The position numbers and the translations under genes are program-made. A DNA stretch of 40,634 bases from Chloroflexota bacterium (lineage in GTDB: Bacteria > Chloroflexota > Anaerolineae > SpSt-313), in contig JAKPJZ010000103.1 in assembly GCA_029553955.1 (NCBI GenBank), forward strand, positions 1 through 40,634. The letters run 5' to 3'. Positions 7,803-14,749 of the stretch are shown here, piece by piece. The first letter of the stretch is position 1. Each line of letters starts with the position of its first letter. Under the pieces are notes generated by a model. That model was not told where the DNA came from and ran no database searches. It saw nothing but the letters and a program-made list of their open reading frames with translations.

Positions 7803-9605
7803 ATGAAAGCGAAGCAATTCCTGACCGCCGCCGAAAAGGTGCTGAGCACGCTGATCCTGGTGTGCCTGCTGGCGGCGCTGGGCGTGGTCCTCCTCGGCCC
7901 GCGGCTCTGGGGCCTCGGCTTCCTCACCGTCTACGGCGGCAGCATGGAGCCGGCCATCCCGCTGGGCGCGCTGCTCATTACCCAGCAGACGCCGGCCGAG
8001 GCGGTGCAGGCAGGCGACATTATCGCCTTCAGCGAGCCGGCCGCGCCGCAGCGCACGGTGACGCACCGCGTGGTCGAGGTCACGGGCGGCGCCGGCGGGT
8101 TGAGCTTCCGCACCCAGGGCGACGCCAACAACGCGCCCGATAGCGATCCGGTGCCCGCGGCCAACCTACAGGGCGTAATCATTGCCTACATCCCGCTGGT
8201 GGGCTATGCGGCGCATTATGCACGCACGCCGTGGGGCCTGCTGCTGTTGCTCGTGGGCATCCTGGCGCCTACGCTGTGGCTGCTGGCGCTGGAGCTGCGC
8301 GCCACCCGCCGCAAGGCATCGGGGGCCGAGTTCCGGCAGCATTTCCAGGCCTGGGCGCTCCTGCTCACGGCCGCGGCGACGGTGGCGGGCATGCAGCAGC
8401 TCGGCGCCGCGCGCGGCGATTTTTCCGATAGCAAGTCGGCCGCGGCACGCATTGCGGCGGGCAGTTGGCTTGTGCCCACCACGCTCGAGGCCGAGATTGA
8501 CGCCGAGGCCTTCCTCAGCGGCGTGCCACAGGTTGAACCCACCGAGCCGCCGAGCGGCGAGCCGGCGGAGCAGCCGACTGATACGCCGACCGAGCAGCCC
8601 ACCGAGCAGCCGACTGATACGCCGACCGAGCAGCCCACCGAGCAGCCGACTGAGGCGCCGGCGGAGCAGCCCACCGAGCAGCCGACTGAGGCGCCGACGG
8701 AGCAGCCCACTGAGCCGCCGACTGAGGCGCCGACGGAGCAGCCCACCGAGCCGCCCGTCGAGCCCACCGACGCGCCCGCAGGCGAGGGCGAGACCGCGCT
8801 GCGGCCGGCCGGGCTGGCGGCGCCGCTCGGGCTCAGCTATGCGCGCGCGGCCGAGGCGCCCCGCTTCGGCGTGCGCGGCCTCGCGACGCTGCGCAACACC
8901 GGCACCGGTGCCACGCTCAGCCTGCAGGCCGCCGTGCAGGTGCAGTACCGCGCGGCCGAGGGCGAGTGGCAGGACCTGGTGGGCGCGGCGCAGCCCTTCA
9001 CGCTTGAGCCGCTGGCGCCGGGCGACGAGATCGCGCTGCCCTACGAAATCCTCTTCGAGCCGGCGGGCGATGCCGTGGAGCACCGCGTGCTGCTGCAGCC
9101 GACGATCCTGAACCACGCCGGCCACCTGGGCCAGGCCTACGGTCCCGTCGCGACGAGCGCCTTCAGCCTGCCCCCGCTGCCGGCGCCCACGCCGACGGCC
9201 ACGCCCACGGCGACGGCCACGCTGACGCCGACGGCCACCATCACCGTCACGGCGACGCTGACGCCCACGCTGCCCCCGCCGCCGGCGGAGCCTGAGGAGA
9301 CCGAGGCGCCGGAGGAACTGCCCACGCCGACGGCCACGGCGACGATTGCCGCCACGGCGACGCTCACGCCGACGGCGACGCCGACGCCCTGCCCGACGCC
9401 CGAAGAGCCGCCGGCCGACGAGGTGGAGCCCACGCCGACCGAGACGCCGACGCCCACGCCAACACCCACGGCGACGCCGACCGAGACGGTCGAGCCCACG
9501 CCAACTGAGACGCCGACGCCCACAGAGGCGCCAACCGAGACGCCGACGGAGGCACCCACCGAGACCGAGACGGTGGAAGCTCGACCGACGGAGGCCACGC
9601 CTTAG
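7803..9605 (+). CDS. SipW/ER-type signal peptidase I fused to camelysin-like segment and Pro/Thr-rich stalks
   Basis: A 600-residue protein, over three times the usual length. Residues 1-165 are a complete signal peptidase of the archaeal/ER (SipW) type: N-terminal helix, catalytic Ser47 in YGGSMEPAI, His88 in TVTHRVVEV in place of the bacterial Lys, and the GDANNAPD box at 106. A second membrane helix (~140-160) follows. A third hydrophobic stretch (~182-198) leads into GDFSDSKSAAARIAAGSW (205-222), which resembles the processing region of TasA-like proteins. Residues ~243-325 are a PTEQPTEAP stalk, 326-460 a beta-rich domain, and 460-600 a second Thr/Pro/Glu stalk. AGGAGG precedes the ATG. 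The peptidase would process the TasA-like proteins; the tail may form a surface rod. Confidence 0.85.
   Translation: MKAKQFLTAAEKVLSTLILVCLLAALGVVLLGPRLWGLGFLTVYGGSMEPAIPLGALLITQQTPAEAVQAGDIIAFSEPAAPQRTVTHRVVEVTGGAGGLSFRTQGDANNAPDSDPVPAANLQGVIIAYIPLVGYAAHYARTPWGLLLLLVGILAPTLWLLALELRATRRKASGAEFRQHFQAWALLLTAAATVAGMQQLGAARGDFSDSKSAAARIAAGSWLVPTTLEAEIDAEAFLSGVPQVEPTEPPSGEPAEQPTDTPTEQPTEQPTDTPTEQPTEQPTEAPAEQPTEQPTEAPTEQPTEPPTEAPTEQPTEPPVEPTDAPAGEGETALRPAGLAAPLGLSYARAAEAPRFGVRGLATLRNTGTGATLSLQAAVQVQYRAAEGEWQDLVGAAQPFTLEPLAPGDEIALPYEILFEPAGDAVEHRVLLQPTILNHAGHLGQAYGPVATSAFSLPPLPAPTPTATPTATATLTPTATITVTATLTPTLPPPPAEPEETEAPEELPTPTATATIAATATLTPTATPTPCPTPEEPPADEVEPTPTETPTPTPTPTATPTETVEPTPTETPTPTEAPTETPTEAPTETETVEARPTEATP
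8568..8760 (+). repeat. 36-bp tandem repeat encoding the first stalk
   Basis: About five in-frame copies of a 12-codon unit (EQPTDTPTEQPT, EQPTEAPTEQPT variants). The first two copies are nearly identical at the DNA level, and later copies drift to GAGCCGCCG and GAGGCG forms. Copy number can be expected to vary between strains. Confidence 0.85.
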
Positions 9606-9683
9606 TATTGCGGCCCTGCTCGCCCGTGGTGGCCCGTTGTCCGGGCTGCACGCTTCGCACGCGACCGGAACGGAACCCTATGC

Positions 9684-9779
9684 GGGGTTTGGGCAGGTTG
9701 GTTGGCCTGCCTGCTGCGCCTGGTGCGCCCGCGGGCGCGCCAGGCGCAGCAGGCAGGCCAACCAACCTGCCCAAACCCC
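9684..9779. repeat. 96-bp near-perfect palindrome
   Basis: 40-base arms that are exact reverse complements (9684-9723 and 9740-9779), opening GGGGTTTGGGCAGGTTGG, surround a 16-base centre that is itself nearly palindromic (GCGCCCGCGGGCGC). It belongs to a family with 10574-10677 and 12258-12317. It lies between the signal peptidase fusion and the sortase. Confidence 0.9.
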
Positions 9780-9863
9780 TTCCTGGCCCTGGGCCGGGCG
9801 GCGGCAACGCGCCATGTCCAGCTGTCACCAGGATGCTGGCAGAATGACTGGAGCTGCACACAC

Positions 9864-10568
9864 GTGGGCAACGATCGTCGCACCGCCCTCTGGCTCGGCC
9901 TCGCCATGCTCATCCTGGCCCTGGCCGCCGGCGCCGCGGCCGGGCTCTGGCTCGACCGGCCGCCGGCCGCTCCCACGCCGGCGCCCACTCCCACGAACGA
10001 GCCGCAGGCGCTCGGCGTGCTCACCCTGCCCAGCCCCACCCCCGGCCCCACCGCCACGCCCGCCACGCCGGCGGTCGACCTGCACCTGCCCGACAGCACC
10101 ATGAGCAACCCCGAGCGCGACGACGGCACGCCCACGCGCATCCAGGCGCCGGCCATCGGCCTCGACGCGCCGGTGGTCGAGGTCATGCCGCGGCCGGTCA
10201 TCGTCGGCGACTACCAGGCCACCGAGTGGCCCGTGCCCGGCAACGCCGCCGGCTATCACAGCGGCTCGGCCTACCCCGGCTATGGCGGCAACACCGTCAT
10301 CTCGGGCCACCACAACCTGGGCACTGAGGTCTTTCGCTACCTCATCGACCTCGAGATCGGCGACGAGGTCATCCTCCACGCCGGCCAGGCGCGCTATACC
10401 TACACCGTCGCCGAGAAAGAGCTCTTCCCCGAGAAGGGCACCGGCGCCCAGCAGCAGCTCGACAACGGCCGCTGGATCGCCCCCACCACCGACGAACGCC
10501 TCACCCTCGTCACCTGCTGGCCCTACAGCGGCAACAGCCACCGCCTCGTCATCGTCGCCCGGCCCTGA
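9864..10568 (+). CDS. Sortase (class D/E-like)
   Basis: A 234-residue transpeptidase-type sortase. An N-terminal membrane anchor (LWLGLAMLILALAAGAAAGL, residues ~9-28) and a Pro/Thr-rich linker precede the catalytic domain. Catalytic residues visible: His149 in TVISGHHN, Cys218 in LTLVTCWPYSG and Arg227 in SHRLVIVA. GTG at 9864 was chosen because upstream in-frame codons come from the palindrome at 9684-9779 and a TGGAG site lies 9 bases before it; the start is not certain. Sortases join LPXTG-type proteins to a surface acceptor. The only LPXTG-like protein seen in the window is the one at 3526. It lies in the same island as the SipW-type peptidases, suggesting joint assembly of surface proteins. 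Confidence 0.9.
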   Translation: MGNDRRTALWLGLAMLILALAAGAAAGLWLDRPPAAPTPAPTPTNEPQALGVLTLPSPTPGPTATPATPAVDLHLPDSTMSNPERDDGTPTRIQAPAIGLDAPVVEVMPRPVIVGDYQATEWPVPGNAAGYHSGSAYPGYGGNTVISGHHNLGTEVFRYLIDLEIGDEVILHAGQARYTYTVAEKELFPEKGTGAQQQLDNGRWIAPTTDERLTLVTCWPYSGNSHRLVIVARP

Positions 10569-10573
10569 TCCAG

Positions 10574-10677
10574 GAGGGGGTTTGGGCGGGTTGGTTGGCC
10601 CTGCTGGCTGCCCCTGGCGCGCCCGCGGGCGCGCCAGGGGCAGCCAGCAGGGCCAACCAACCCGCCCAAACCCCCTC
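10574..10677. repeat. Perfect 104-bp palindrome
   Basis: The sequence equals its own reverse complement over 104 bases with no loop, centred on CCGCGG. The outer arms begin GAGGGGGTTTGGGCGGGTTG. It starts 5 bases after the sortase stop codon. As RNA it would form a stem of about 50 base pairs, so it may act as a terminator; as DNA it could extrude a cruciform. Confidence 0.92.
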
Positions 10678-10688
10678 TTAGGGATCCC

Positions 10689-10756
10689 GCACCAGGGTAG
10701 CGCGTAGCGTGAAAGCCGGTCGCCACCCGCAGGCCTCTCTCCGACAGACTGCCAGG
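10689..10756 (+). other. Intergenic motif shared with 20714-20779 (unknown)
   Basis: This stretch of the 10678-10887 gap shares GGTAGCGCGT, AAGCCGGTCGCCACC and CGACAG-C-GCCAGG, in the same order and similar spacing, with the gap before the gene at 20869. It might be a structured RNA or a small repeat; no known riboswitch consensus was matched with confidence. The rest of the gap holds nothing recognisable beyond the ribosome site of the next gene. Confidence 0.45.
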
Positions 10757-10887
10757 CTACATCGCCTCGCGATTGACCGATGCTCGAGGATGGGCCGCCG
10801 CGAAGGAAACCGGGGCCTCGGCAGTACGTACCTGTGTGCGCAGGCGAGGTCGCCTGACACCATGCACACTGCCGGGAGGACGCCCCC

Positions 10888-11373
10888 ATGGACGCGCGCA
10901 CACTGCCCGCCGTTCGTTACCGCACGCTGGCCCCCAGCCGGCCGGCCACGCCCGCACCGGGGCCCCTGCTGGGCCGGCTCGTCGACCTGCTCCTCTGGCT
11001 GCTGCTCGCCTTCATGATCTTTGTTGCCGCCGGCACCTTTGGCAACCGCTGGTATCGCATCGTCGCCCTCGAGGGCGGCAGCATGTCGCCCACGCTGCAG
11101 TACGGCGATGCGCTCATCGTCACGCCGCCGCCCACCGCGCTCGAGCCGGGCATGATCGTCGTCATGCGCGTCGGCGGGGCGCTGGTCACCCACCGCATCG
11201 TCGCCGTGCTGCCCGATGGCGAGCTCGTGACCAGGGGTGACGCCAACCGCGCCGTCGACCGCTGGCCCTCGCGGCCCAGCGTCGTGGGCATCTGCCGCCT
11301 GCGCATCCCCTACCTGGGCGGCCTGATCAACGGCGGCCACGAGGCCCTCACCGCGCTCGCGCCGGGCGGGTAG
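10888..11373 (+). CDS. Signal peptidase I, SipW/ER type
   Basis: A 161-residue peptidase of normal length for the SipW group. One N-terminal membrane helix (LVDLLLWLLLAFMIFVAAGT, ~31-50) is followed by catalytic Ser65 in LEGGSMSPTLQYGD, His102 in LVTHRIVAVLPDG and the TRGDANRAVD box. It ends in a conserved hydrophobic PYLGGLI segment. ATG at 10888 has a GGGAGGA site 7 bases upstream. It is the second such enzyme in the island and has no stalk fusion, so it may be the general processing enzyme, with the fused one more specialised. It is separated from the sortase by a perfect palindrome, so it probably has its own promoter, although no clear one was seen. Confidence 0.92.
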   Translation: MDARTLPAVRYRTLAPSRPATPAPGPLLGRLVDLLLWLLLAFMIFVAAGTFGNRWYRIVALEGGSMSPTLQYGDALIVTPPPTALEPGMIVVMRVGGALVTHRIVAVLPDGELVTRGDANRAVDRWPSRPSVVGICRLRIPYLGGLINGGHEALTALAPGG

Positions 11374-11482
11374 ACTCTCCATTCGTGTCATTCGTGGCCT
11401 GACCCCGTCGCCCTCCTGACATGCGGCCAACGGTATCGCACGCCGCCTCACCCGACGCACGACCAACTGGCGCCCCCCGAAA

Positions 11483-11845
11483 CCTGACGGATCTTCGGAG
11501 ACCTGTCACACCAATCTCCATGGCGGGCAGGCGATTGGCAAAAACTCCGTCAGGGGCCTGTCCATGCCGGCGGCTAGGGCCCCCTACCGTTCCCCCGTCG
11601 CGGGGGAGTTGGGCTGGCTTTCGCCACCCCTCACGGCTCGCTTGCCGCTTCTTGGCCACACACGATGCGGTCGGGCGACCCAATTCCCCCGCGACGGGGG
11701 AACGGTAGGGGGGCCCCACCCTGCAGCAGGAGCAACCGTCTGTCAGCCGCGGCGCGAGCTGGACCGAGTTTTTGCCAGAAAGCAGGCGCTGGCCACCTGC
11801 CAAGGAAACCGCTGTGTCAGGTCTGCGCAGACCTGGTAGGTTTCA
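11483..11845. repeat. Composite palindromic repeat, copy C
   Basis: The fullest copy. The left outer part opens with a GACCTGTCA half-hairpin and GGCGATTGGCAAAAACTCCG. The core lies at about 11578-11715. The right outer part has CTGCAGCAGGAG, GTCAGCCGCGGCGCGAGCTG and TTTTTGCCAGAAAGCAGGCG, and ends in a hairpin around GTCAGGTCTGCGCAGACCTG. Comparison with copy E at 19.0 kb places the core between CAGGGGCCTG and CCTGCAGCAGGAG. Confidence 0.88.
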
Positions 11846-11859
11846 GGGGGCGTTTTCTG

Positions 11860-11890
11860 TTGCGAATCCGTTTGCAGGCCGTGCTATAAT
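11860..11890 (+). promoter_or_regulatory. Promoter of the DUF5661 gene
   Basis: A consensus -10 TATAAT at 11885-11890 with an upstream TGC (extended -10). A -35-like TTGCGA at 11860-11865 gives a 19-base spacer. It lies directly after composite repeat copy C. Confidence 0.65.
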
Positions 11891-11962
11891 GAAAGGTGCG
11901 TAGCCTGTGCACCACGCTCCGGCGCCCGACCGGGGCGAATGCGCAGAGAAAGGAGCACCAGC

Positions 11963-12244
11963 ATGGCGCCAGCCAGGAAGAGCTTTACCGTGGAAGAGGC
12001 CAGGAGCGTTGGCGAGCAGCTCGGCATTACATGGACCAGGTTCGATGTAGACCAGTTCAGGCGCGGCATGAACGTCGAGCTCGAGCACGGCCTGCGCGAC
12101 GCCGCCACCAACGTCACCGACGATGACCCCCTGCTCACCGGCAAAATCGCCCTCGCCCACCTCAACGAGTTCCCCGACTATTACGATCGCCTCGACAAGA
12201 TGGAGGCCGAGGCCGACCGCGATTGGGGCATCGAAGAAGAGTAG
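11963..12244 (+). CDS. DUF5661 family small protein
   Basis: A 93-residue acidic, soluble protein of unknown function. The conserved family core is plain: GEQLGITWTRFDVDQFRRGM, NVELEHGL, then VTDDDPLLTGKIALAHLNEF and PDYYDRLDKMEAEA. ATG at 11963 has a strong AAAGGAG site at 11949-11955 and a consensus -10 some 70 bases upstream. It is monocistronic, closed 13 bases after the stop by a perfect 60-bp palindrome. No catalytic motif is seen. It is likely well expressed, given the promoter and ribosome site. Confidence 0.85.
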   Translation: MAPARKSFTVEEARSVGEQLGITWTRFDVDQFRRGMNVELEHGLRDAATNVTDDDPLLTGKIALAHLNEFPDYYDRLDKMEAEADRDWGIEEE

Positions 12245-12257
12245 CTCTTCGTGAGGT

Positions 12258-12317
12258 GGGGTTTGGGTGGGTTGGCTGGCCCTGGCGCGCCAGGGCCAGC
12301 CAACCCACCCAAACCCC
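12258..12317. repeat. Perfect 60-bp palindrome
   Basis: It equals its reverse complement over 60 bases, centred on GGCGCGCC, with arms opening GGGGTTTGGGTGGGTTGG. It is the shortest member of the palindrome family at 9684 and 10574. It starts 13 bases after the DUF5661 stop and may end that transcript. Confidence 0.92.
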
Positions 12318-12354
12318 TTCCTGAACAGCCGCATGGTAGCCAGGGGGTGCAGAC

Positions 12355-12705
12355 ATGAAGACTCTGTGGGTCATCGGCCTGGTCGCGGCCAACCTGGCCG
12401 GCGTCGTGGCCAGCAACATCGGCATCAGGCTCTCGGCCTGGGCGCCCGACTGGCGCGGCCTGCTCGGCTGGCAGGCCGTCGGCCACCTCAGCGGCTTTCT
12501 CGCCGTCCTCGCCTTCACTGTGCTGCTGCGCTTCGTGCCGCTGAATGTGGGCCACGGGCTCACGGCTGGGCTCGGCTTCGTCTTGGTGCAGGTCGTGGCG
12601 GCGCGCCTGGTCTTCCACGAGCCGGCCACGCCCGCGCAGTGGCTCGGCGTAGCCACGGTCGCCGTGGGCATCGCACTCATCGCCTCTGGGATCAAGAGCT
12701 CTTGA
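12355..12705 (+). CDS. SMR/EamA-like small membrane transporter
   Basis: A 116-residue protein with four predicted membrane helices (about 4-22, 38-56, 65-88, 93-112), the size and layout of small multidrug-resistance (SMR) or half-EamA proteins. The GHGLTAGLGFVLVQVVAARL helix followed by FHEPATPAQWLGVATVAVGI resembles the C-terminal half of drug/metabolite transporters. The typical SMR Glu of helix 1 is not visible, so an exporter role is not assured. AGGGGGT precedes the ATG. It is followed 10 bases later by the YkoP-like gene, so the pair is an operon. In Bacillus, ykoP also sits among envelope genes, which hints at lipid or envelope work for this pair. Confidence 0.7.
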   Translation: MKTLWVIGLVAANLAGVVASNIGIRLSAWAPDWRGLLGWQAVGHLSGFLAVLAFTVLLRFVPLNVGHGLTAGLGFVLVQVVAARLVFHEPATPAQWLGVATVAVGIALIASGIKSS

Positions 12706-12715
12706 CAGGAGGCTT

Positions 12716-13354
12716 ATGGCGCCACACGAGACCGCCCCCGGCCGCATCGGCCGCCACCTCGTGCGCGCCCTCGACGCCCGGCTGCGGCGCGCCCAGGGCA
12801 CGTTCGTCTTTAGCGACGACCCCGACTGCATCCTGCGCCTCTCGCTCATCACCGCCCAAGCGCCGCTGCGCTTCAACAACGGCGCTGCCGTCGCGCCCGG
12901 CGACCAGCTCATCGTCATCCACTTTTGGAACGAGCGCCTGCCCGCCGTGCCCGCCGAGGGGCCCGACCTACGCTGGGCGCGCACCATGATCCGCCAGTCG
13001 GTGGCCTCGCTGCGCCTGCTCGCCCAATACCTCGAAAGCCGCCCCGACCTCGCCGGCGTGCGCGCCATCGGCAGCGACGTCGCCGGCTTTCTCACCGTTT
13101 CGGAGCTGGATACCGGCGCCGTCTTCCCGCGGCTCGGCTTTGAGATGCAGCGGCCACTCGCCTCGGCCGGCCCCTGGCAGCGCTTCCTCGGCTTCTGGGA
13201 GGGCGTCTACAGTTGGCTGCTGGTGTGGACCTACAACCCGGCCACGCTGCGCGGCAAAGCCCCCTGGAGCCTCGAGCGCTTTGGCATGTGGATGCCCCGC
13301 ACGACACTCGAAGCGCGCTACGGCCATGGCGCCGCCGAGCGGGGAGGCACCTGA
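12716..13354 (+). CDS. YkoP-like protein
   Basis: A 212-residue protein without signal peptide. It matches the pattern of the YkoP family: a phosphate- or lipid-enzyme-like N-terminus (FVFSDDPDCILRLSLI), APGDQLIVIHFWNERLP, a helical region (MIRQSVASLRLLAQYL), and a C-terminal block PATLRGKAPWSLERFGMWMP followed by RTTLEARYG. The function of the family is not established. AGGAGG lies very close to the ATG. It is in an operon with the small membrane protein upstream. The last codons lie inside a hairpin (13341-13386): the TGA stop is within the left arm, so the final residues (AERGGT) are set by the palindrome and may not be ancestral. Confidence 0.6.
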   Translation: MAPHETAPGRIGRHLVRALDARLRRAQGTFVFSDDPDCILRLSLITAQAPLRFNNGAAVAPGDQLIVIHFWNERLPAVPAEGPDLRWARTMIRQSVASLRLLAQYLESRPDLAGVRAIGSDVAGFLTVSELDTGAVFPRLGFEMQRPLASAGPWQRFLGFWEGVYSWLLVWTYNPATLRGKAPWSLERFGMWMPRTTLEARYGHGAAERGGT

Positions 13355-13386
13355 CAGGTCTTCGGAGACCTGTCAGGTGCCTCCCC
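13341..13386. terminator. Hairpin overlapping the YkoP-like stop codon
   Basis: Perfect 21-base arms (13341-13361, 13366-13386), reading GGGGAGGCACCTGACAGGTC on the left, with a TCGG loop. The inner part is the same TGACAGGTCT/AGACCTGTCA hairpin that ends the composite repeats. The downstream gap to 13675 holds a sequence like that at 9637-9680 and no other recognisable feature. Confidence 0.75.
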
Positions 13387-13675
13387 GCCTGCCTTTGACA
13401 GGCTCCCTTTCTTGAGTATGCTCTTGGGTGCGTCCTTCCGCGGCTCCCTACTACGGTAACCCTAGCCGTCTGAGAGGGAGCGCGATCCGGGCACAACGCT
13501 TCGCGCATGACCGGAACGGGGCCTTTTGGGGGTCAGGGCCGGGCGGCTGCGTAGCGTGTTGGCCGGCAACTACCCTGATGGCCAGCAGTTGCTTGCGCCG
13601 AGCGCGGTCATAGTATTGTGCCGGTAGGGGGCTTTGCGAGGGTTGGCGACCCTCGGGCCGAGAGGGGAGAGGCCG
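13387..13675. other. Intergenic gap with a short repeat shared with 9637-9680
   Basis: At about 13482-13525 the run TCCGGGC, ACGCTTCGC, GACCGGAACGG matches the run at 9637-9680 after the signal peptidase fusion. A possible -10 (TAGTAT) lies near 13612. Nothing else was recognised. Confidence 0.4.
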
Positions 13676-14749
13676 GTGCACCTCCGCGACGAGACACGCC
13701 CGCTGCGCGTGATCAACAGCCTGGCGCCCATCCGCATCTGCGATAACGGCGGCTGGACCGATACCTGGTTCGCCGAGCACGGCAAGGTCTTCAACATCGC
13801 CGTCTACCCCTGCGCCGAGGTGCAGCTCGCCGTCTACCCCGCCGCCGCGCGCGAGGAGCGCATCGTTATCCACGCCGAGAACTATGGCCAACGTTACGCT
13901 GTGCATCCCGACGCCGCATCGTGGGGCCCGCACCCACTCCTCGAGGCCGCCATCGCGCGCATGAAGGTGCCGCGCGACGTCGCCATCGAGGTGAGCGTCT
14001 TCTGCGGGGTGCCCGCCGGGGCCTCCACCGGCACCTCGGCTGCGGTGACCGTGGCCCTGGTCGGCGCGCTCAGCCGCCTCACCCCGGCCCGGCCCGCCCC
14101 CCACGAGGTCGCCTACAGCGCCCACGCCGTCGAGGTCGACATGCTCCAGCGCCAGAGCGGCATCCAAGACCAGCTCTGCTCGGCCTATGGCGGCGTCAAC
14201 TATATCGAGATGTTTGCCTATCCCCAGGCAGCGGTCTCACAGTTGCGCCCGCCCGAGGCCACCTGGTGGGAGCTCGAGTCTCGCCTGGCGCTCGTCTACC
14301 TGGGGCATGCGCACGACTCGTCTCACGTCCACCAGCAGGTGATCGCCGAGCTCGAAGGCGCCGGGCCCACCTGCCGCCAGCTCGAGGACCTGCGCAGCGC
14401 GGCGCAGGCGTCGCGCGATGCCCTCTGCAGCGGCGATCTGGCTGGCCTGGGCCGGGCGATGGTCGAGAACACCGAAGCACAGGCGCGGCTGCACCCGGCG
14501 CTGGTCAGCCGCGATGCGGCGCGCGTCATCGAGATCGCCCGCGGCCACGGCGCCCTCGGTTGGAAGGTCAACGGCGCCGGCGGGGGCGGCGGGTCGCTTA
14601 CCATCCTGGGCGGCGCGCGCGCCGGCGCCAGGCGGGCCATGCTGCGCGCCATCGAGCAGGAGAACCGCCGGTTCAGGCACATCCCCATCCACCTGAGCCG
14701 CCACGGCTTGCGCGTTTGGGAACAGGGAGACGACCATGGAACACCGTGA
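13676..14749 (+). CDS. GHMP-family sugar kinase (heptose/fucose kinase-like)
   Basis: A 357-residue kinase with all three GHMP signatures: RICDNGGWTDTWFAEHG near the start (sugar-binding loop), VPAGASTGTSAAVTVALVGA (phosphate-binding loop, motif 2) and KVNGAGGGGGSLTILGG (motif 3). The form of motif 1 is that of D-glycero-D-manno-heptose 7-phosphate kinase and L-fucokinase-like enzymes; the exact sugar cannot be told. GTG at 13676 is preferred because GGGGAG stands 7 bases before it; a TTG lies 42 bases upstream. The stop overlaps the start of the alpha/beta hydrolase gene by 14 bases, so the two are translationally coupled. It may feed sugar nucleotides for surface glycans, in keeping with the DUF2723 gene nearby. 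Confidence 0.85.
   Translation: MHLRDETRPLRVINSLAPIRICDNGGWTDTWFAEHGKVFNIAVYPCAEVQLAVYPAAAREERIVIHAENYGQRYAVHPDAASWGPHPLLEAAIARMKVPRDVAIEVSVFCGVPAGASTGTSAAVTVALVGALSRLTPARPAPHEVAYSAHAVEVDMLQRQSGIQDQLCSAYGGVNYIEMFAYPQAAVSQLRPPEATWWELESRLALVYLGHAHDSSHVHQQVIAELEGAGPTCRQLEDLRSAAQASRDALCSGDLAGLGRAMVENTEAQARLHPALVSRDAARVIEIARGHGALGWKVNGAGGGGGSLTILGGARAGARRAMLRAIEQENRRFRHIPIHLSRHGLRVWEQGDDHGTP

Noticed and set aside
8568..8760. Tandem repeat at 8.6 kb as a regulatory satellite
   Set aside because: It is in frame within the peptidase fusion and encodes a regular PTEQ stalk.
10689..10756. Cobalamin riboswitch before the second signal peptidase gene
   Set aside because: A GTGAAAGCCGG stretch is reminiscent, but the other conserved blocks are absent and the downstream gene does not fit.
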